A program made the translations under genes and the position numbers. Positions 26,453 through 34,971 of a stretch of 64,000 nucleotides of DNA are shown piece after piece (position 1 is the stretch's first letter; each line of letters opens with the position of its first letter). The notes beneath the pieces were generated by a model. The model was not told where the DNA came from and searched no databases. It saw only the letters and a list, made by a program, of their open reading frames with translations. The DNA comes from CADEED01 sp963842515 (lineage in GTDB: Bacteria > Pseudomonadota > Gammaproteobacteria > Steroidobacterales > Steroidobacteraceae), in NCBI GenBank assembly GCA_963842515.1, contig CAWJGO010000004.1, forward strand, positions 95,432-159,431, written 5' to 3'.

Positions 26453-29248
26453 TCAGAACCTCACACGAACACCGACGGAGAACCGCCGGCCGACCGTGCG
26501 ATATTCCTGGGTGTTTTGAATTACGTTCGCATAGTGGAACTCATACGAATCCGTCAGGTTGATGGCGTCTGCCGTCAGGATGACGTTCGGCGTCACACTG
26601 AACTGAACACCGGCGTCGAGCTGATCGTACTGGTCCGCGAATTCAGGCACGCCGGTTTGTGTCTGCGGCGAGACCAGATACTCGTCTCTCCACGTGTACG
26701 AGAGTCGGGCCTGCAAGGGGCCCTTCTCGTAGAACCCGACCACCGTATACGAATTGTGCGAGAGCCCCGCCAAGGTGTAGTGGACTGCCCCCGGCATTGC
26801 CTCGTTCGAGTAGTCCGCGTCGCTGTCGGTGTACGTGTAGCTGATTTGCGTACCGAAGCCGTCAAAGGGCGCGGGCAGGTTCTTGAACACCGTCTGATAG
26901 CTGACCTCCAGACCATTGACGCTCGCGCCTTTGCCATTCACGGGTTCGTCGATGATGAAGGACACCTGATCGACCTGCTGTCGACTCACACCGCGGGTGA
27001 TGAACGAGTCGATGGATTTGTAGAAAAAGGTGCCCGAGAGAATCGAAAGATCATCGTAATACCACTCGAGTCCCGCTTCGACCTGCGACGCGCGGAACGG
27101 CAGCAGATTGGGATTGCCTCGGGAGATGCGTTCATTGCCTGGGTTGCTGGTGATGTTTTGCGCCGGCGAAAGATCCGTCAGCGTCGGACGTGAAATCACC
27201 CGCGAGGCCGACGTTCGCAGAACCAGGTCGTCGGTCAGGTTCAGACGGACGTTGAGCGACGGCAGGATGTCGGTGTAATCGCCGCTCAGGCTGACTGGTA
27301 CGATGGGCGACAACACGATGATGTTCTGCCCGGTTCCATTCGGCACCGCGCTGAGCACGGTCTGGCTGGCGCCGTCGGACGTGAAGGTCGTCTTTTCGAA
27401 GCGCACACCGGCGTTGATGGCGAGCGGCAGCGAGCCGAGGTCGCCTTTGAACTGGGCCATCAGGTAGGCGAGCGAGACCTTTTCCTCCACGGACGAACTA
27501 CCCGCGGGATTGGGTACCGGGTGTTCGTAACTGCCGTTGTGCAGTGCCGGGTCGGCCGTGGTGTTTGCCTGAATCATGGCGTCGATGAGTGCGTCCGTGT
27601 CGTAGTCCACCCACTCGCGCTCGGTGTCTGCGTTGACATCCCCCATCCAATTGAAATTCGTCACGCGGAACAGCGACGCGGGCAGGAGCACATCGCTACC
27701 GCAATAGGCGCATGCATTCGGCGATGAGAATCCTTCCGTATCCTTGGTCCGGTCCGAATAGCCCACGCCGCCAAACAAGGCGACCGCGCCATCGTCGTCC
27801 CACGACACATCGAACCTGGCGTCGTGGATCGTATCGTCGTAGTTGACGGCTTCGGTGCTGACGTAATGCGCATAGCGGTGAGAGACGTCGGTCGCCGCGG
27901 GCGAGAAGGCTGCGCTGGCTGAAAAATCCGTCACCGGCGTTCCATTCGCACGGTCATACGTGAAGTCCATGTCCTTCAGGCGGACCGTCGTGAAGATGCC
28001 GTCTGGATCACGGTACTCCGCTTTGCTCAACGACGCGTCGAAGCTGGCAGACAACGGTCCCTTATTCCAGTCCGCCCGGAACCCGTAAACACTCACGAGA
28101 GATTTTTGCGGGCGATCCTCGACGATCTCGTCGATGGTTCCTCCCTGGAACGTTTCCGCCATCGCCGTGCCGCCGACGTGCACGGTGCGCACGTGGCCGG
28201 CGACGGTTTCAGTCGTGGTCGTCCCACCCACGATCGTCTGATCGGTCAACGTGCCGCCGCTGAAGTCCGTCACGATGCTGGAGTTGTGGAAGTAATGGTC
28301 CTCGTGCGAGGCCATCGCATCGAATGTCAGGCGCAGATTGTCCGTCGCGTCGTATTGAACGGTCAGGTTTCCGCCGATGCGCTCGCGTTCGGAGATCTCC
28401 ACCTGGTTGGCAAAGTTGTGATACATGTCCACGCCGCGGAACAGGGTCACGTCGTCGGCGATGCGCGGTGAGCAGACTCCGCCGGTCACGCTTCCGACGC
28501 AGAGATTTCCGCCCGCGTCGTTGCCGACAGTTCCGTAATACCCGTCGTCGAAGCTGCGCGGAGAAGAGCTCGCGCCAGGGAAGAAGTTGTCGGTGCGCTC
28601 TTCCTTCTTGTCGTAGGTGACCGCGGCGGAAACGCCCAACCGTCCAGCATCGTTCTTCCAGGTGAAATATCCGGCCGCCGACGGTGTGGTGGCGTCATTG
28701 AGCTCTGCCAGGTAGCCGTGAACCGAGGCACCACCGCGCAGGCCGGTTTCCTGGTCGAGAGGCCGCAGCGTCGCGATATTGACCGTGGCACCGATACTGG
28801 CGCCGTTCAGGTTGGCTTGTGGGCTCTTGTACACCTGCGCGCCGGAGATGAGCTCCGACGGCAGAATGCTGAAATCGAATTCCCGGCCGGCGCCAGTCGT
28901 GGCGACCACCCTCCCGTTGACCGTGACCGTATTGAATTGCGGCCCGAGACCGCGAACGGTCACTCCATTACCGACGCCGCGATTGCGGTCGATAGTGATG
29001 CCAGGCACACGTTGCAGAGACTCCGCGACGTTCTGGTCCGGCATTTTTCCCAGATCTTCGCTGGCGATGGCATCAACCGAGTTGACCGCATCTCGTTTTA
29101 CTTCGATCGCCTGCTTTTGACTGGCGCGAATTCCCGTCACGACGATCTCTGCTGGTTCATCTGACGCTGTCTGGGAATTGGCCGCCGGCGCACTGCACAG
29201 CGCCAACACCGCACATGCCACCACGTGATACAGATTTGAGCGCTTCAT
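26453..29248 (-). CDS. TonB-dependent receptor (Xanthomonas/Caulobacter type)
   Basis: 931 residues. Signal peptide (VVACAVLALCSAPAANSQ), TonB-box-like EIVVTGIRASQKQAIEVK, plug domain with VDAIASEDLGKMPDQNVAES, RVPGITIDRNRGVGNGVTV and RGLGPQFNTVTVNGR, then a 22-strand barrel ending RRFSVGVRVRF with terminal Phe. The plug wording is the hallmark of the TonB-Xanth-Caul receptor group, which typically imports plant-derived oligosaccharides. It is the first gene of the minus-strand sugar-acid operon and is divergent from a FadR-type regulator. GGGGGAAAG precedes the ATG. Confidence 0.95.
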   Translation of the reverse strand: MKRSNLYHVVACAVLALCSAPAANSQTASDEPAEIVVTGIRASQKQAIEVKRDAVNSVDAIASEDLGKMPDQNVAESLQRVPGITIDRNRGVGNGVTVRGLGPQFNTVTVNGRVVATTGAGREFDFSILPSELISGAQVYKSPQANLNGASIGATVNIATLRPLDQETGLRGGASVHGYLAELNDATTPSAAGYFTWKNDAGRLGVSAAVTYDKKEERTDNFFPGASSSPRSFDDGYYGTVGNDAGGNLCVGSVTGGVCSPRIADDVTLFRGVDMYHNFANQVEISERERIGGNLTVQYDATDNLRLTFDAMASHEDHYFHNSSIVTDFSGGTLTDQTIVGGTTTTETVAGHVRTVHVGGTAMAETFQGGTIDEIVEDRPQKSLVSVYGFRADWNKGPLSASFDASLSKAEYRDPDGIFTTVRLKDMDFTYDRANGTPVTDFSASAAFSPAATDVSHRYAHYVSTEAVNYDDTIHDARFDVSWDDDGAVALFGGVGYSDRTKDTEGFSSPNACAYCGSDVLLPASLFRVTNFNWMGDVNADTEREWVDYDTDALIDAMIQANTTADPALHNGSYEHPVPNPAGSSSVEEKVSLAYLMAQFKGDLGSLPLAINAGVRFEKTTFTSDGASQTVLSAVPNGTGQNIIVLSPIVPVSLSGDYTDILPSLNVRLNLTDDLVLRTSASRVISRPTLTDLSPAQNITSNPGNERISRGNPNLLPFRASQVEAGLEWYYDDLSILSGTFFYKSIDSFITRGVSRQQVDQVSFIIDEPVNGKGASVNGLEVSYQTVFKNLPAPFDGFGTQISYTYTDSDADYSNEAMPGAVHYTLAGLSHNSYTVVGFYEKGPLQARLSYTWRDEYLVSPQTQTGVPEFADQYDQLDAGVQFSVTPNVILTADAINLTDSYEFHYANVIQNTQEYRTVGRRFSVGVRVRF

Positions 29249-29362
29249 GATCTTTCCCCCGATGTGTGTGAAATATCATATGCCCGCTTTGTTGATCACA
29301 CAACCAAGACGTGAAATCTTATGTATCGCAGAAGGCTAGGCGAATACGGAGCCGTAATCCGT

Positions 29363-29372
29363 TGATATATCA
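29363..29372. promoter_or_regulatory. Palindrome TGATATATCA in the TonB receptor / GntR intergenic region
   Basis: A perfect 10-bp palindrome ends 6 bp before the ATG of the FadR-type regulator. The TATAT centre could also serve as the regulator's -10 box; with no Shine-Dalgarno sequence visible, the transcript may be leaderless. A related half-site (AAATATCATATG) lies at about 29271-29282 near the receptor start. FadR/FCD regulators often bind short palindromes of this size. Confidence 0.35.
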
Positions 29373-29378
29373 TCGCGC

Positions 29379-30092
29379 ATGGTCAAACGATCCACGCCCA
29401 GAGCATCAAAGAAGCCTGTTTCCGCTCCTCCCGCTGCGGATATCGACGGCAGGAGTCTGAGCGAGACTGCTTACCAGGCGATTCTCGAAGGGCTCTTCAC
29501 CCGCAAGGTGCCCGCCGGGGCGTACCTTTCGCAAAACGACCTGGTGCGCTTGTTAGGCCTGCCGGTCCAGCCATTGCGCGATGCGCTGAGGATCCTGGAG
29601 ACCGAGGGAGTCCTCACCATTCACCCGCGCGCCGGCATCGAGTTCCTGAAGCCGGATCTGGAGCTCGCGCGCAGCACCTATCAATTCCGCACGATGATCG
29701 AGCGAACTGCGGCCAGGACTTATGCGGAGACTGCCGATTCGGTGGCGATCGCCAAACTGCTCAAAGACCACGAGACTTTGATCAAACAGATCACGGCCAA
29801 GGGACTCGAGGTGGAAAATCTGCCGCAGCTCGAATCGCTGGAAGGCCGTCTGCATGGAGAGATGGTGGCCAGCCTGCGCAACCCCCTCATCGAGACGGCT
29901 GCGCGGCGCCTCAAGAATTATCTGACCTTGATCAAACTCGATCGTCGCATCACCGCGCCCCTTGCCCTGCGCACGCTCCGGGAGCACGTCGAGATTCTCG
30001 AAGCCTGCGTGCGCCGCGATGCCGATCAGGCGGAGGCCGCATTGGTGCGGCATTTCCAGGCAGCGCTGCAGCGAATATTCGGCATGACCTGA
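29379..30092 (+). CDS. GntR family (FadR/FCD) transcriptional regulator
   Basis: 237 residues: a winged HTH (about 25-95, SETAYQAILEGLFTRKVPAG, YLSQNDLVRLLGLPVQPLRD, GVLTIHPRAGIEFL) followed by an all-helical FCD domain (about 100-230) with the metal-ligand-type histidines in EGRLHGEMV, TLREHVEILEA and LVRHFQAAL. FCD regulators commonly sense sugar acids or other carboxylates. It is divergent from the TonB receptor operon and is the obvious candidate repressor of the sugar-acid locus. No ribosome site is apparent before the ATG. Confidence 0.92.
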   Translation: MVKRSTPRASKKPVSAPPAADIDGRSLSETAYQAILEGLFTRKVPAGAYLSQNDLVRLLGLPVQPLRDALRILETEGVLTIHPRAGIEFLKPDLELARSTYQFRTMIERTAARTYAETADSVAIAKLLKDHETLIKQITAKGLEVENLPQLESLEGRLHGEMVASLRNPLIETAARRLKNYLTLIKLDRRITAPLALRTLREHVEILEACVRRDADQAEAALVRHFQAALQRIFGMT

Positions 30093-30123
30093 GAGCGAGC
30101 ATGCGGCGGACTGGGAACGCTCC

Positions 30124-31095
30124 TCAGACGACGCGGTTCGGAGGCGCGATTCCGCCGAAAAACGCGTCCAGGTTGTCAGCTGCCTGCATTCCCATCGCGG
30201 TTCGGGTTTGGATCGTGGCGCTGCCGAGGTGCGGCAGCAGCACCACGTTATCGAGTTCCATCAGTGGCGCATGCACTGCGGGTTCTGCTTCGTAGACATC
30301 GAGCCCAGCCGCCGCGATCGCGCGGCGCGCCAACGCAACTGCAAGGGCCTGTTCGTCGACGACCGAGCCACGCGCTGTATTGATGAGGATTGCGGTCGCC
30401 TTCATGGACTCGAGCGCTTTGGCGTTCATCAGATGTCGAGTCGCGGCGCCGCCAGGACAATGCAACGACACGATGTCCGATGCGGCCAGCAGCGCCGGGA
30501 GCGAATCATGATAGGCGGCGCCCAGAGCGCGCTCGTCATCGGACGAAGCCCGCGTACGCGAGTGGTACGCGACGCGAACATCCAGCAATGCACGCGCAAG
30601 CCGCGCAGTTTCGCGCGCGATGCGTCCAAATCCGACCAAGCCCAGTGTCTTCCCCCGCAAGTCCTGACCGAGCAGTTGGGTCGGAGCCCAGCCGTGCCAC
30701 CCGCCGGCGCGCAACAAGCGCTCGCCCTCGCCCGCGCGCCGCGCCGCCATCAGCATGAGCAGCACGGCGAGCTCGGCGGTTGCTTCGGTGAGCGCGCCGG
30801 GGGTGTTGGTGACGACGATGTTGGCGCGCTTGGCTGCATCGAGATCGACGTGCTCGATGCCCGCACCGAAGTTTGCGATGACGCGGATTCGAAGATCGGT
30901 CGCCCGCAGCAGCACATCGTCGATGCGATCGGTGATCGTCGGCATCAACGCATCGAAGTCCCGAAGCGCGCGCGCCAGGCAGTCGCGGTCCAGCGGACTG
31001 TCATCGGCGTTCACTTCGACGTCATAGCTGACACGCAAGCGTTCGTGGACAGCCTCGGGCAGGCAGCGTGTGATCAGCAGTCGTGGACGTTGCAT
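30124..31095 (-). CDS. D-2-hydroxyacid dehydrogenase (glyoxylate/hydroxypyruvate reductase-like)
   Basis: 323 residues from the ATG at 31095 (RPRLLITRCLPEAV follows); open frame upstream of it is part of a decayed neighbouring gene in another frame. NAD(P)-binding motif TLGLVGFGRIARETARLA, substrate segment VIANFGAGIEHVDLDAAKRA, catalytic Arg in LINTARGSVVDEQAL, Glu in DVYEAEPAVHAP, and His in VVLLPHLGSATIQTR. Family members reduce glyoxylate, hydroxypyruvate or 2-keto-gluconate. Its stop lies 31 bp from the convergent FCD regulator stop. It may handle a C2 or C3 product of the sugar-acid pathway, but linkage is by position only. Confidence 0.9.
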   Translation of the reverse strand: MQRPRLLITRCLPEAVHERLRVSYDVEVNADDSPLDRDCLARALRDFDALMPTITDRIDDVLLRATDLRIRVIANFGAGIEHVDLDAAKRANIVVTNTPGALTEATAELAVLLMLMAARRAGEGERLLRAGGWHGWAPTQLLGQDLRGKTLGLVGFGRIARETARLARALLDVRVAYHSRTRASSDDERALGAAYHDSLPALLAASDIVSLHCPGGAATRHLMNAKALESMKATAILINTARGSVVDEQALAVALARRAIAAAGLDVYEAEPAVHAPLMELDNVVLLPHLGSATIQTRTAMGMQAADNLDAFFGGIAPPNRVV

Positions 31096-31108
31096 GTAAC
31101 TCCGGAGC

Positions 31109-31483
31109 CTACGGCCTGTTCGATACCCATTTCTTGATGATGTCGTTATACGTGCGGCTGGATTGAATGCTGAACCCGTTGTCCAGGGTGAGCATGTAGT
31201 CGCCTTGCTCTGCCGTCTCGATCTGCAGGATGTGGCGTACATTGACGATCGCCGAACGGTGGATGCGCACGAACACGTCAGGATCGAGCCGTTCGAGCAT
31301 GGATTGAAGGGTTGCATGCACCAGCAAACCGATCGTGCGCCGTGACATGACCACGTCCGGCATCGCGGCGGCGCCGACCTGCCGCACCACATCGAACCCG
31401 TTCATCTCCGGCATCTGCACATCGAGAAAGACCACATCGGGCCGTTCACCGAGTATGAGAGATGCCGCCTCGTGACCGTCGCG
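31109..31483 (-). pseudogene. Decayed LytTR-family response regulator
   Basis: In one frame the minus strand reads RDGHEAASLILGERPDVV, then FLDVQMPEMNGFDVVRQVG (receiver phospho-acceptor region), and passes directly into LytTR DNA-binding sequence (DPDVFVRIHRSAIVNVRHI, QGDYMLTLDNGFSIQSSR). The first 35 or so residues of the receiver (acidic pocket) are missing behind an in-frame stop near 31486, and about 100 residues that should join receiver and LytTR domain are gone. The remnant ends 14 bp before the hydroxyacid dehydrogenase start. No sensor kinase of the LytS type is nearby. The intact LytTR half could still be translated, but the receiver cannot work. Confidence 0.7.
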
Positions 31484-31494
31484 TCAACCTCGAA

Positions 31495-31602
31495 GGGGTG
31501 GTGGAGACATTCATCGGAACCACCACCCGGCAAACCATCGACGGCCCACTTGCCATCGCGGATTTTGAGCGGCCGAATTCCTGCGCCTTCACGCCAGACG
31601 GC
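31495..31602 (+). pseudogene. Possible NHL-repeat (beta-propeller) remnant
   Basis: The plus strand encodes GVVETFIGTTTRQTIDGP and then IADFERPNSCAFTPDG, which follows the NHL/SMP-30 repeat pattern (V-x-T-x-x-G-T ... DGP-x-A-x-A-x-F-x-R-P ... PDG). The frame closes at about 31644 and has no credible start, so only one blade is left. It abuts the decayed LytTR gene on the opposite strand, marking this stretch as a graveyard of gene fragments. Confidence 0.3.
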
Positions 31603-31686
31603 ACGACTACTACCGCGCTGGCGCAAAAGTCGGTGCTTTGCTGAAGACTTGCCGGCTATCTGATCATCACGAGGAATGCTCAGGGG

Positions 31687-31989
31687 TCAGGTAATCGCTC
31701 GCGCGCAGCGGCGGATCACTTGCCACATCGGCAGCCCCGGCAGATCCGAGACGTCCACGCCATACACGGCGTAGATGTCAATGACCATCTCGTCTTCGGA
31801 TTCGCTTCCGGTGAGCAGCGACGGCGATCGCGAATGGCTCTCGAGCACGTCTCGCCAGTCGCGTCGCAGAATCCGCGCGGAAAACTCGTCGAGAAACTCG
31901 CTCGAGAATTCCGCATGCGCCGCGGGCATGCAGAAGGCGAGCGTGTGATCGCGAAAACCTTGACGGAAATCTTCGACTGTCAGGTTCAT
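31687..31989 (-). CDS. Hypothetical 100-residue protein downstream of the PAS hybrid kinase
   Basis: From the ATG at 31989 the product starts MNLTVEDFRQGFRDHTLAF and is acidic in its second half (SESEDEMVIDIYAVYGVDVS). No signal, membrane segment or known motif is seen. It lies 127 bp after the kinase stop on the same strand and may belong to the MEDS-kinase operon. The open frame continues upstream of the ATG without a good start, so the true start could be earlier; no strong ribosome site is visible. Function unknown. Confidence 0.5.
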   Translation of the reverse strand: MNLTVEDFRQGFRDHTLAFCMPAAHAEFSSEFLDEFSARILRRDWRDVLESHSRSPSLLTGSESEDEMVIDIYAVYGVDVSDLPGLPMWQVIRRCARAIT

Positions 31990-32116
31990 GTGTTCAGGCT
32001 CGCATAGCGGCTTCGCGATTACCGGGGGTATTCCGGTCGGCCTGACTTCAACGGTGCCCGCGGTAGATGTAGGTGAATGGCCACATAAGCAAGGGCCGCG
32101 GTGAGTTGCGCACTTA

Positions 32117-34132
32117 TCAAACTCTGCAGAGCATCTTCGCCAGGACCTCGACGTCAATGGGCTTCGTGAAGTGATGATTGAAACCCGCCTCATTGGCCCG
32201 CGCCTTGTCTGGAGCTTGGCCCCAGCCTGTAACCGCAATCAGCGTGACTGACCTGCCCATCGGCCCATTCCGCACTTCGCGCGCCACCTCGTATCCGTCC
32301 AGTTCCGGCATGCCGATGTCGAGGACCGCGACTTCAGGCCGGAATGAATCGATCGCTGCAACGGCTTGCCTGCCGTCGTACACAACGGAGACCTCGTGTC
32401 CCTCCATGCGCAATAGCATGGCTAGGCTATCGGCAGCGTCTCTGTTGTCGTCGGCAATCAGCACGCGCCTTCGGATCGACGGCACGGACGTGACTCGGGC
32501 CAGCTCAGGAAGGCCATCATCCAACGTTTGCCGTGGAAGTTTCGCGGTGAACTCGCTTCCCTGACCGGCGCCTTCGCTGCGCACTTCCAGCGTTCCGTGA
32601 TGAAGCTCGATGAGCCCCTTGGCCAGCGCCAATCCGATCCCGAGCCCGCCTTCCGATCGATCCTGAGCGGACTTGACCTGAGAGAACATGGAAAACACTT
32701 TCGCGAGCGCTTCCGGCGGAATGCCGATGCCTTTGTCAGCCACGCTGAAAGTGACGGTTCCAGCATCGCACATCGCCCGCAAGCGGATTTCGCCACCCGG
32801 ATCGGAGTACTTGGCCGCATTGGTTAAGAGATTCGACAGCACTTGGGAGAGTCGCAACGGATCAGCGGCAAAGCGGGCAGGCTCGTCTGCAATCTCGATT
32901 TTCAACGTGTGGCTCTTGGTTTCGATGAGAGGCCGTGCAGTCTCGATCGCCGCTTCGATAATTGAAGTCAGGGTCGTCGTTTGAAGTCGCAATGCAAGCG
33001 TGCCGCGCGTGATTCGAGAAATATCGAGCAAATCGTCCAGCAGCAATCCCATGTGATTGACTTGCCGATCGATCACCTCATGGCTCCAGCGCTTCTGCTC
33101 CGCAGTGGCGGTCACCGCGTTGGAGATGGCCGAGGCCTGGCGGATCGGCGCGAGTGGATTGCGAAGCTCGTGCGCCAAGGTGGCCAGGAACTCATCCTTG
33201 CGACGATCCATCTCGAGCAGCGATGCCTCGGCTCGCTCGCGGCTGGTGAGGTCTCTTTGAGCAGTGAGATAGAGCGCGTCCATCGACTCAAAGAGCGTGC
33301 GGTATCGCTCTTCGCTTTCGCGCAATGCCTGCTCGGTTTGCTTTTGTTTGGTGATGTCCCGAAAAGAAAGGAGAATCAGCGTCGCACTATCACGCACCAA
33401 GCGCCGGGCATCGAGCAGGACGATGCGTCGCCCGACTGCCGGATAATCCCGCTCGACTTCTATCGTCGGAAACTCACGGTTCTCGATCAGGGTCGCCTCG
33501 AGAGCCGGCCACCAGGAGCATGCCCTCCAAGCGTCATCGCCCAAGTCCATCAGGGACATGCCATTCAATTGCGCGCGTGAAAATCCGAACCACTCATAGA
33601 ACGCGCGACTAGCTGTCTGGACCTGCATGCGGTGGTCCAAAACGACGAGCGGGTCGATCACAGCGTTCAGGACGGTTTTTGTGTATTCACGCTCGTAGAC
33701 TGCCTGCCCAAGACTTGCACGGAATGCTGTGATGTTCGTAAACGTCAGTACCGCGCCCCGCACCCTTGCATCGTCGCCGGAATACGGAGCGACCCGAACG
33801 AGAAACCAGCGGTCGCCGTTTCGCATCTCGAAGCGCGTCGGCACTTCGTCAACCATCACCTGGAAGCAAACCTTTTCTAAATCCGGATTACTCGCCAGCG
33901 CTTGCATGGTGCAAGCCGGCCGGCCCACATCTGACAGGGTCGCACCCAGAGAATCTGCCGCCGCCCGGTTGAAGCGGGCGACATTGAAATCGCGCTGGAT
34001 CAAGACGATGGGGTTTTCGATCGTATCCAGGATGCCGATGGCATCTGCACTTATTGTGCCTGGGCTCGCAGTGGCAATCTGCGATGGCGGAGGCTCGATG
34101 TGTCCGGGCTGAATTTCGTGAGGCTCGCTCAC
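32117..34132 (-). CDS. PAS-domain hybrid histidine kinase with C-terminal receiver
   Basis: 671 residues beginning with GTG at 34132, overlapping the MEDS gene stop by one base. Two PAS-like domains (about 28-135, DTIENPIVLIQRDFNVARF; and about 145-265, VIDPLVVLDHRMQVQTASRA), then an abbreviated PAS opening (ESEERYRTLFESMDALYL) that runs straight into the HisKA segment with phospho-acceptor FLATLAHELRNPLAPI. HATPase follows (LSNLLTNAAKYSDPGGEI, GLGIGLALAKGLIELH), then a receiver (RRRVLIADDNRDAADSLA, phospho-Asp in VAVLDIGMPELDGYEVA, Lys in HFTKPIDVEVL). No transmembrane helix, so a cytosolic sensor. No DNA-binding output is attached or nearby. Confidence 0.93.
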   Translation of the reverse strand: MSEPHEIQPGHIEPPPSQIATASPGTISADAIGILDTIENPIVLIQRDFNVARFNRAAADSLGATLSDVGRPACTMQALASNPDLEKVCFQVMVDEVPTRFEMRNGDRWFLVRVAPYSGDDARVRGAVLTFTNITAFRASLGQAVYEREYTKTVLNAVIDPLVVLDHRMQVQTASRAFYEWFGFSRAQLNGMSLMDLGDDAWRACSWWPALEATLIENREFPTIEVERDYPAVGRRIVLLDARRLVRDSATLILLSFRDITKQKQTEQALRESEERYRTLFESMDALYLTAQRDLTSRERAEASLLEMDRRKDEFLATLAHELRNPLAPIRQASAISNAVTATAEQKRWSHEVIDRQVNHMGLLLDDLLDISRITRGTLALRLQTTTLTSIIEAAIETARPLIETKSHTLKIEIADEPARFAADPLRLSQVLSNLLTNAAKYSDPGGEIRLRAMCDAGTVTFSVADKGIGIPPEALAKVFSMFSQVKSAQDRSEGGLGIGLALAKGLIELHHGTLEVRSEGAGQGSEFTAKLPRQTLDDGLPELARVTSVPSIRRRVLIADDNRDAADSLAMLLRMEGHEVSVVYDGRQAVAAIDSFRPEVAVLDIGMPELDGYEVAREVRNGPMGRSVTLIAVTGWGQAPDKARANEAGFNHHFTKPIDVEVLAKMLCRV

Positions 34133-34971
34133 TAACGGGTCTCGCGCTCTCCGTGATACAGCGTTCGGCTGCGTTTCAAGACTGCCTCAGCAACATCCGG
34201 CAGGCTCTCGCGCAGCGCGAGCAGCAGTGCCTGCGAGCGAGGCATGCGGATTCCACTCGACTTGTCGGAAAGCAGGTCCCGCTCGAGGACGCTGGCATCT
34301 TCCTCACCGACGGTATGCCGTAGCGCATTGCTGACTGCACGTTCGAGGCGGATGTAGTCCTCAACAGGTATCAGGTGAGAATGATTTTGTCCCAGCCGTG
34401 GCAGCAGGCGGGCCTGCACTTCGTTATCGAAATTGTCCATGACGAATGAACAGAAGATCGCAATTTCGTGATGGTTTGCTAGTCGTTCGAACTGGTCCTC
34501 GAGGTTCATGCTGGCGGACACGTTTCCCTGTTCCCAGAGCACGTTCACCATCTCCCCCCACCATCGAACCTTTGGGAACCGATTTTCGCCGCGTGCTTTG
34601 GCAATGACATCGGCCGCGAGTCCGAGAAAGACTGGAGCGTCCGGCATGGAATCCTTCATGAAGCGCGGCAGCAACTCGTCTGCATCTACGACGGTGAGCT
34701 GTCCGTTATCTAGCGCGGCCTTCACGTCCACGCCCTCAGCCTCCAGGCGCGGACGAAATGCTTCCCAATGCGCGGCCGTGGGAACCAGGATGACACCCTC
34801 GCCATTGGCGATTGCGCCAGCCGCGAAGCGGCACACGGCGCGATTCAGGAACTGTTGATCCTGATAGAGCTGCACGATGTGATCGCGTGGGCCGGCCGAA
34901 GATAAAAGCCCATCCCAGGATTCCCGCGCGCTAGATGCGTGGTCCGACGGTTGATGTTGTAGCGAGGTCAT
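34132..34971 (-). CDS. MEDS (DcmR-like sensory) domain protein
   Basis: 279 residues. The MEDS pattern is clear: DHIVQLYQDQQFLNRAVCRF, AIANGEGVILVPTAAHWEAF, LEAEGVDVKAALDNGQLTVV, DADELLPRFM, FPKVRWWGEMVNVLWEQGN, LEDQFERLANHHEIAIFCSF. The C-terminal 70 residues are extra and helical. MEDS domains (named for methanogens, methylotrophs and DcmR) are thought to sense small, possibly hydrocarbon-derived ligands; mechanism unproven. It overlaps the downstream hybrid kinase by one base, so the two are made together. It is divergent from a second MEDS-kinase pair. Confidence 0.88.
   Translation of the reverse strand: MTSLQHQPSDHASSARESWDGLLSSAGPRDHIVQLYQDQQFLNRAVCRFAAGAIANGEGVILVPTAAHWEAFRPRLEAEGVDVKAALDNGQLTVVDADELLPRFMKDSMPDAPVFLGLAADVIAKARGENRFPKVRWWGEMVNVLWEQGNVSASMNLEDQFERLANHHEIAIFCSFVMDNFDNEVQARLLPRLGQNHSHLIPVEDYIRLERAVSNALRHTVGEEDASVLERDLLSDKSSGIRMPRSQALLLALRESLPDVAEAVLKRSRTLYHGERETR

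Noticed and set aside
31096..31392. N-terminal extension of the hydroxyacid dehydrogenase frame
   Set aside because: The extension is a shadow frame of the decayed LytTR gene; the dehydrogenase fold starts right at the ATG at 31095.
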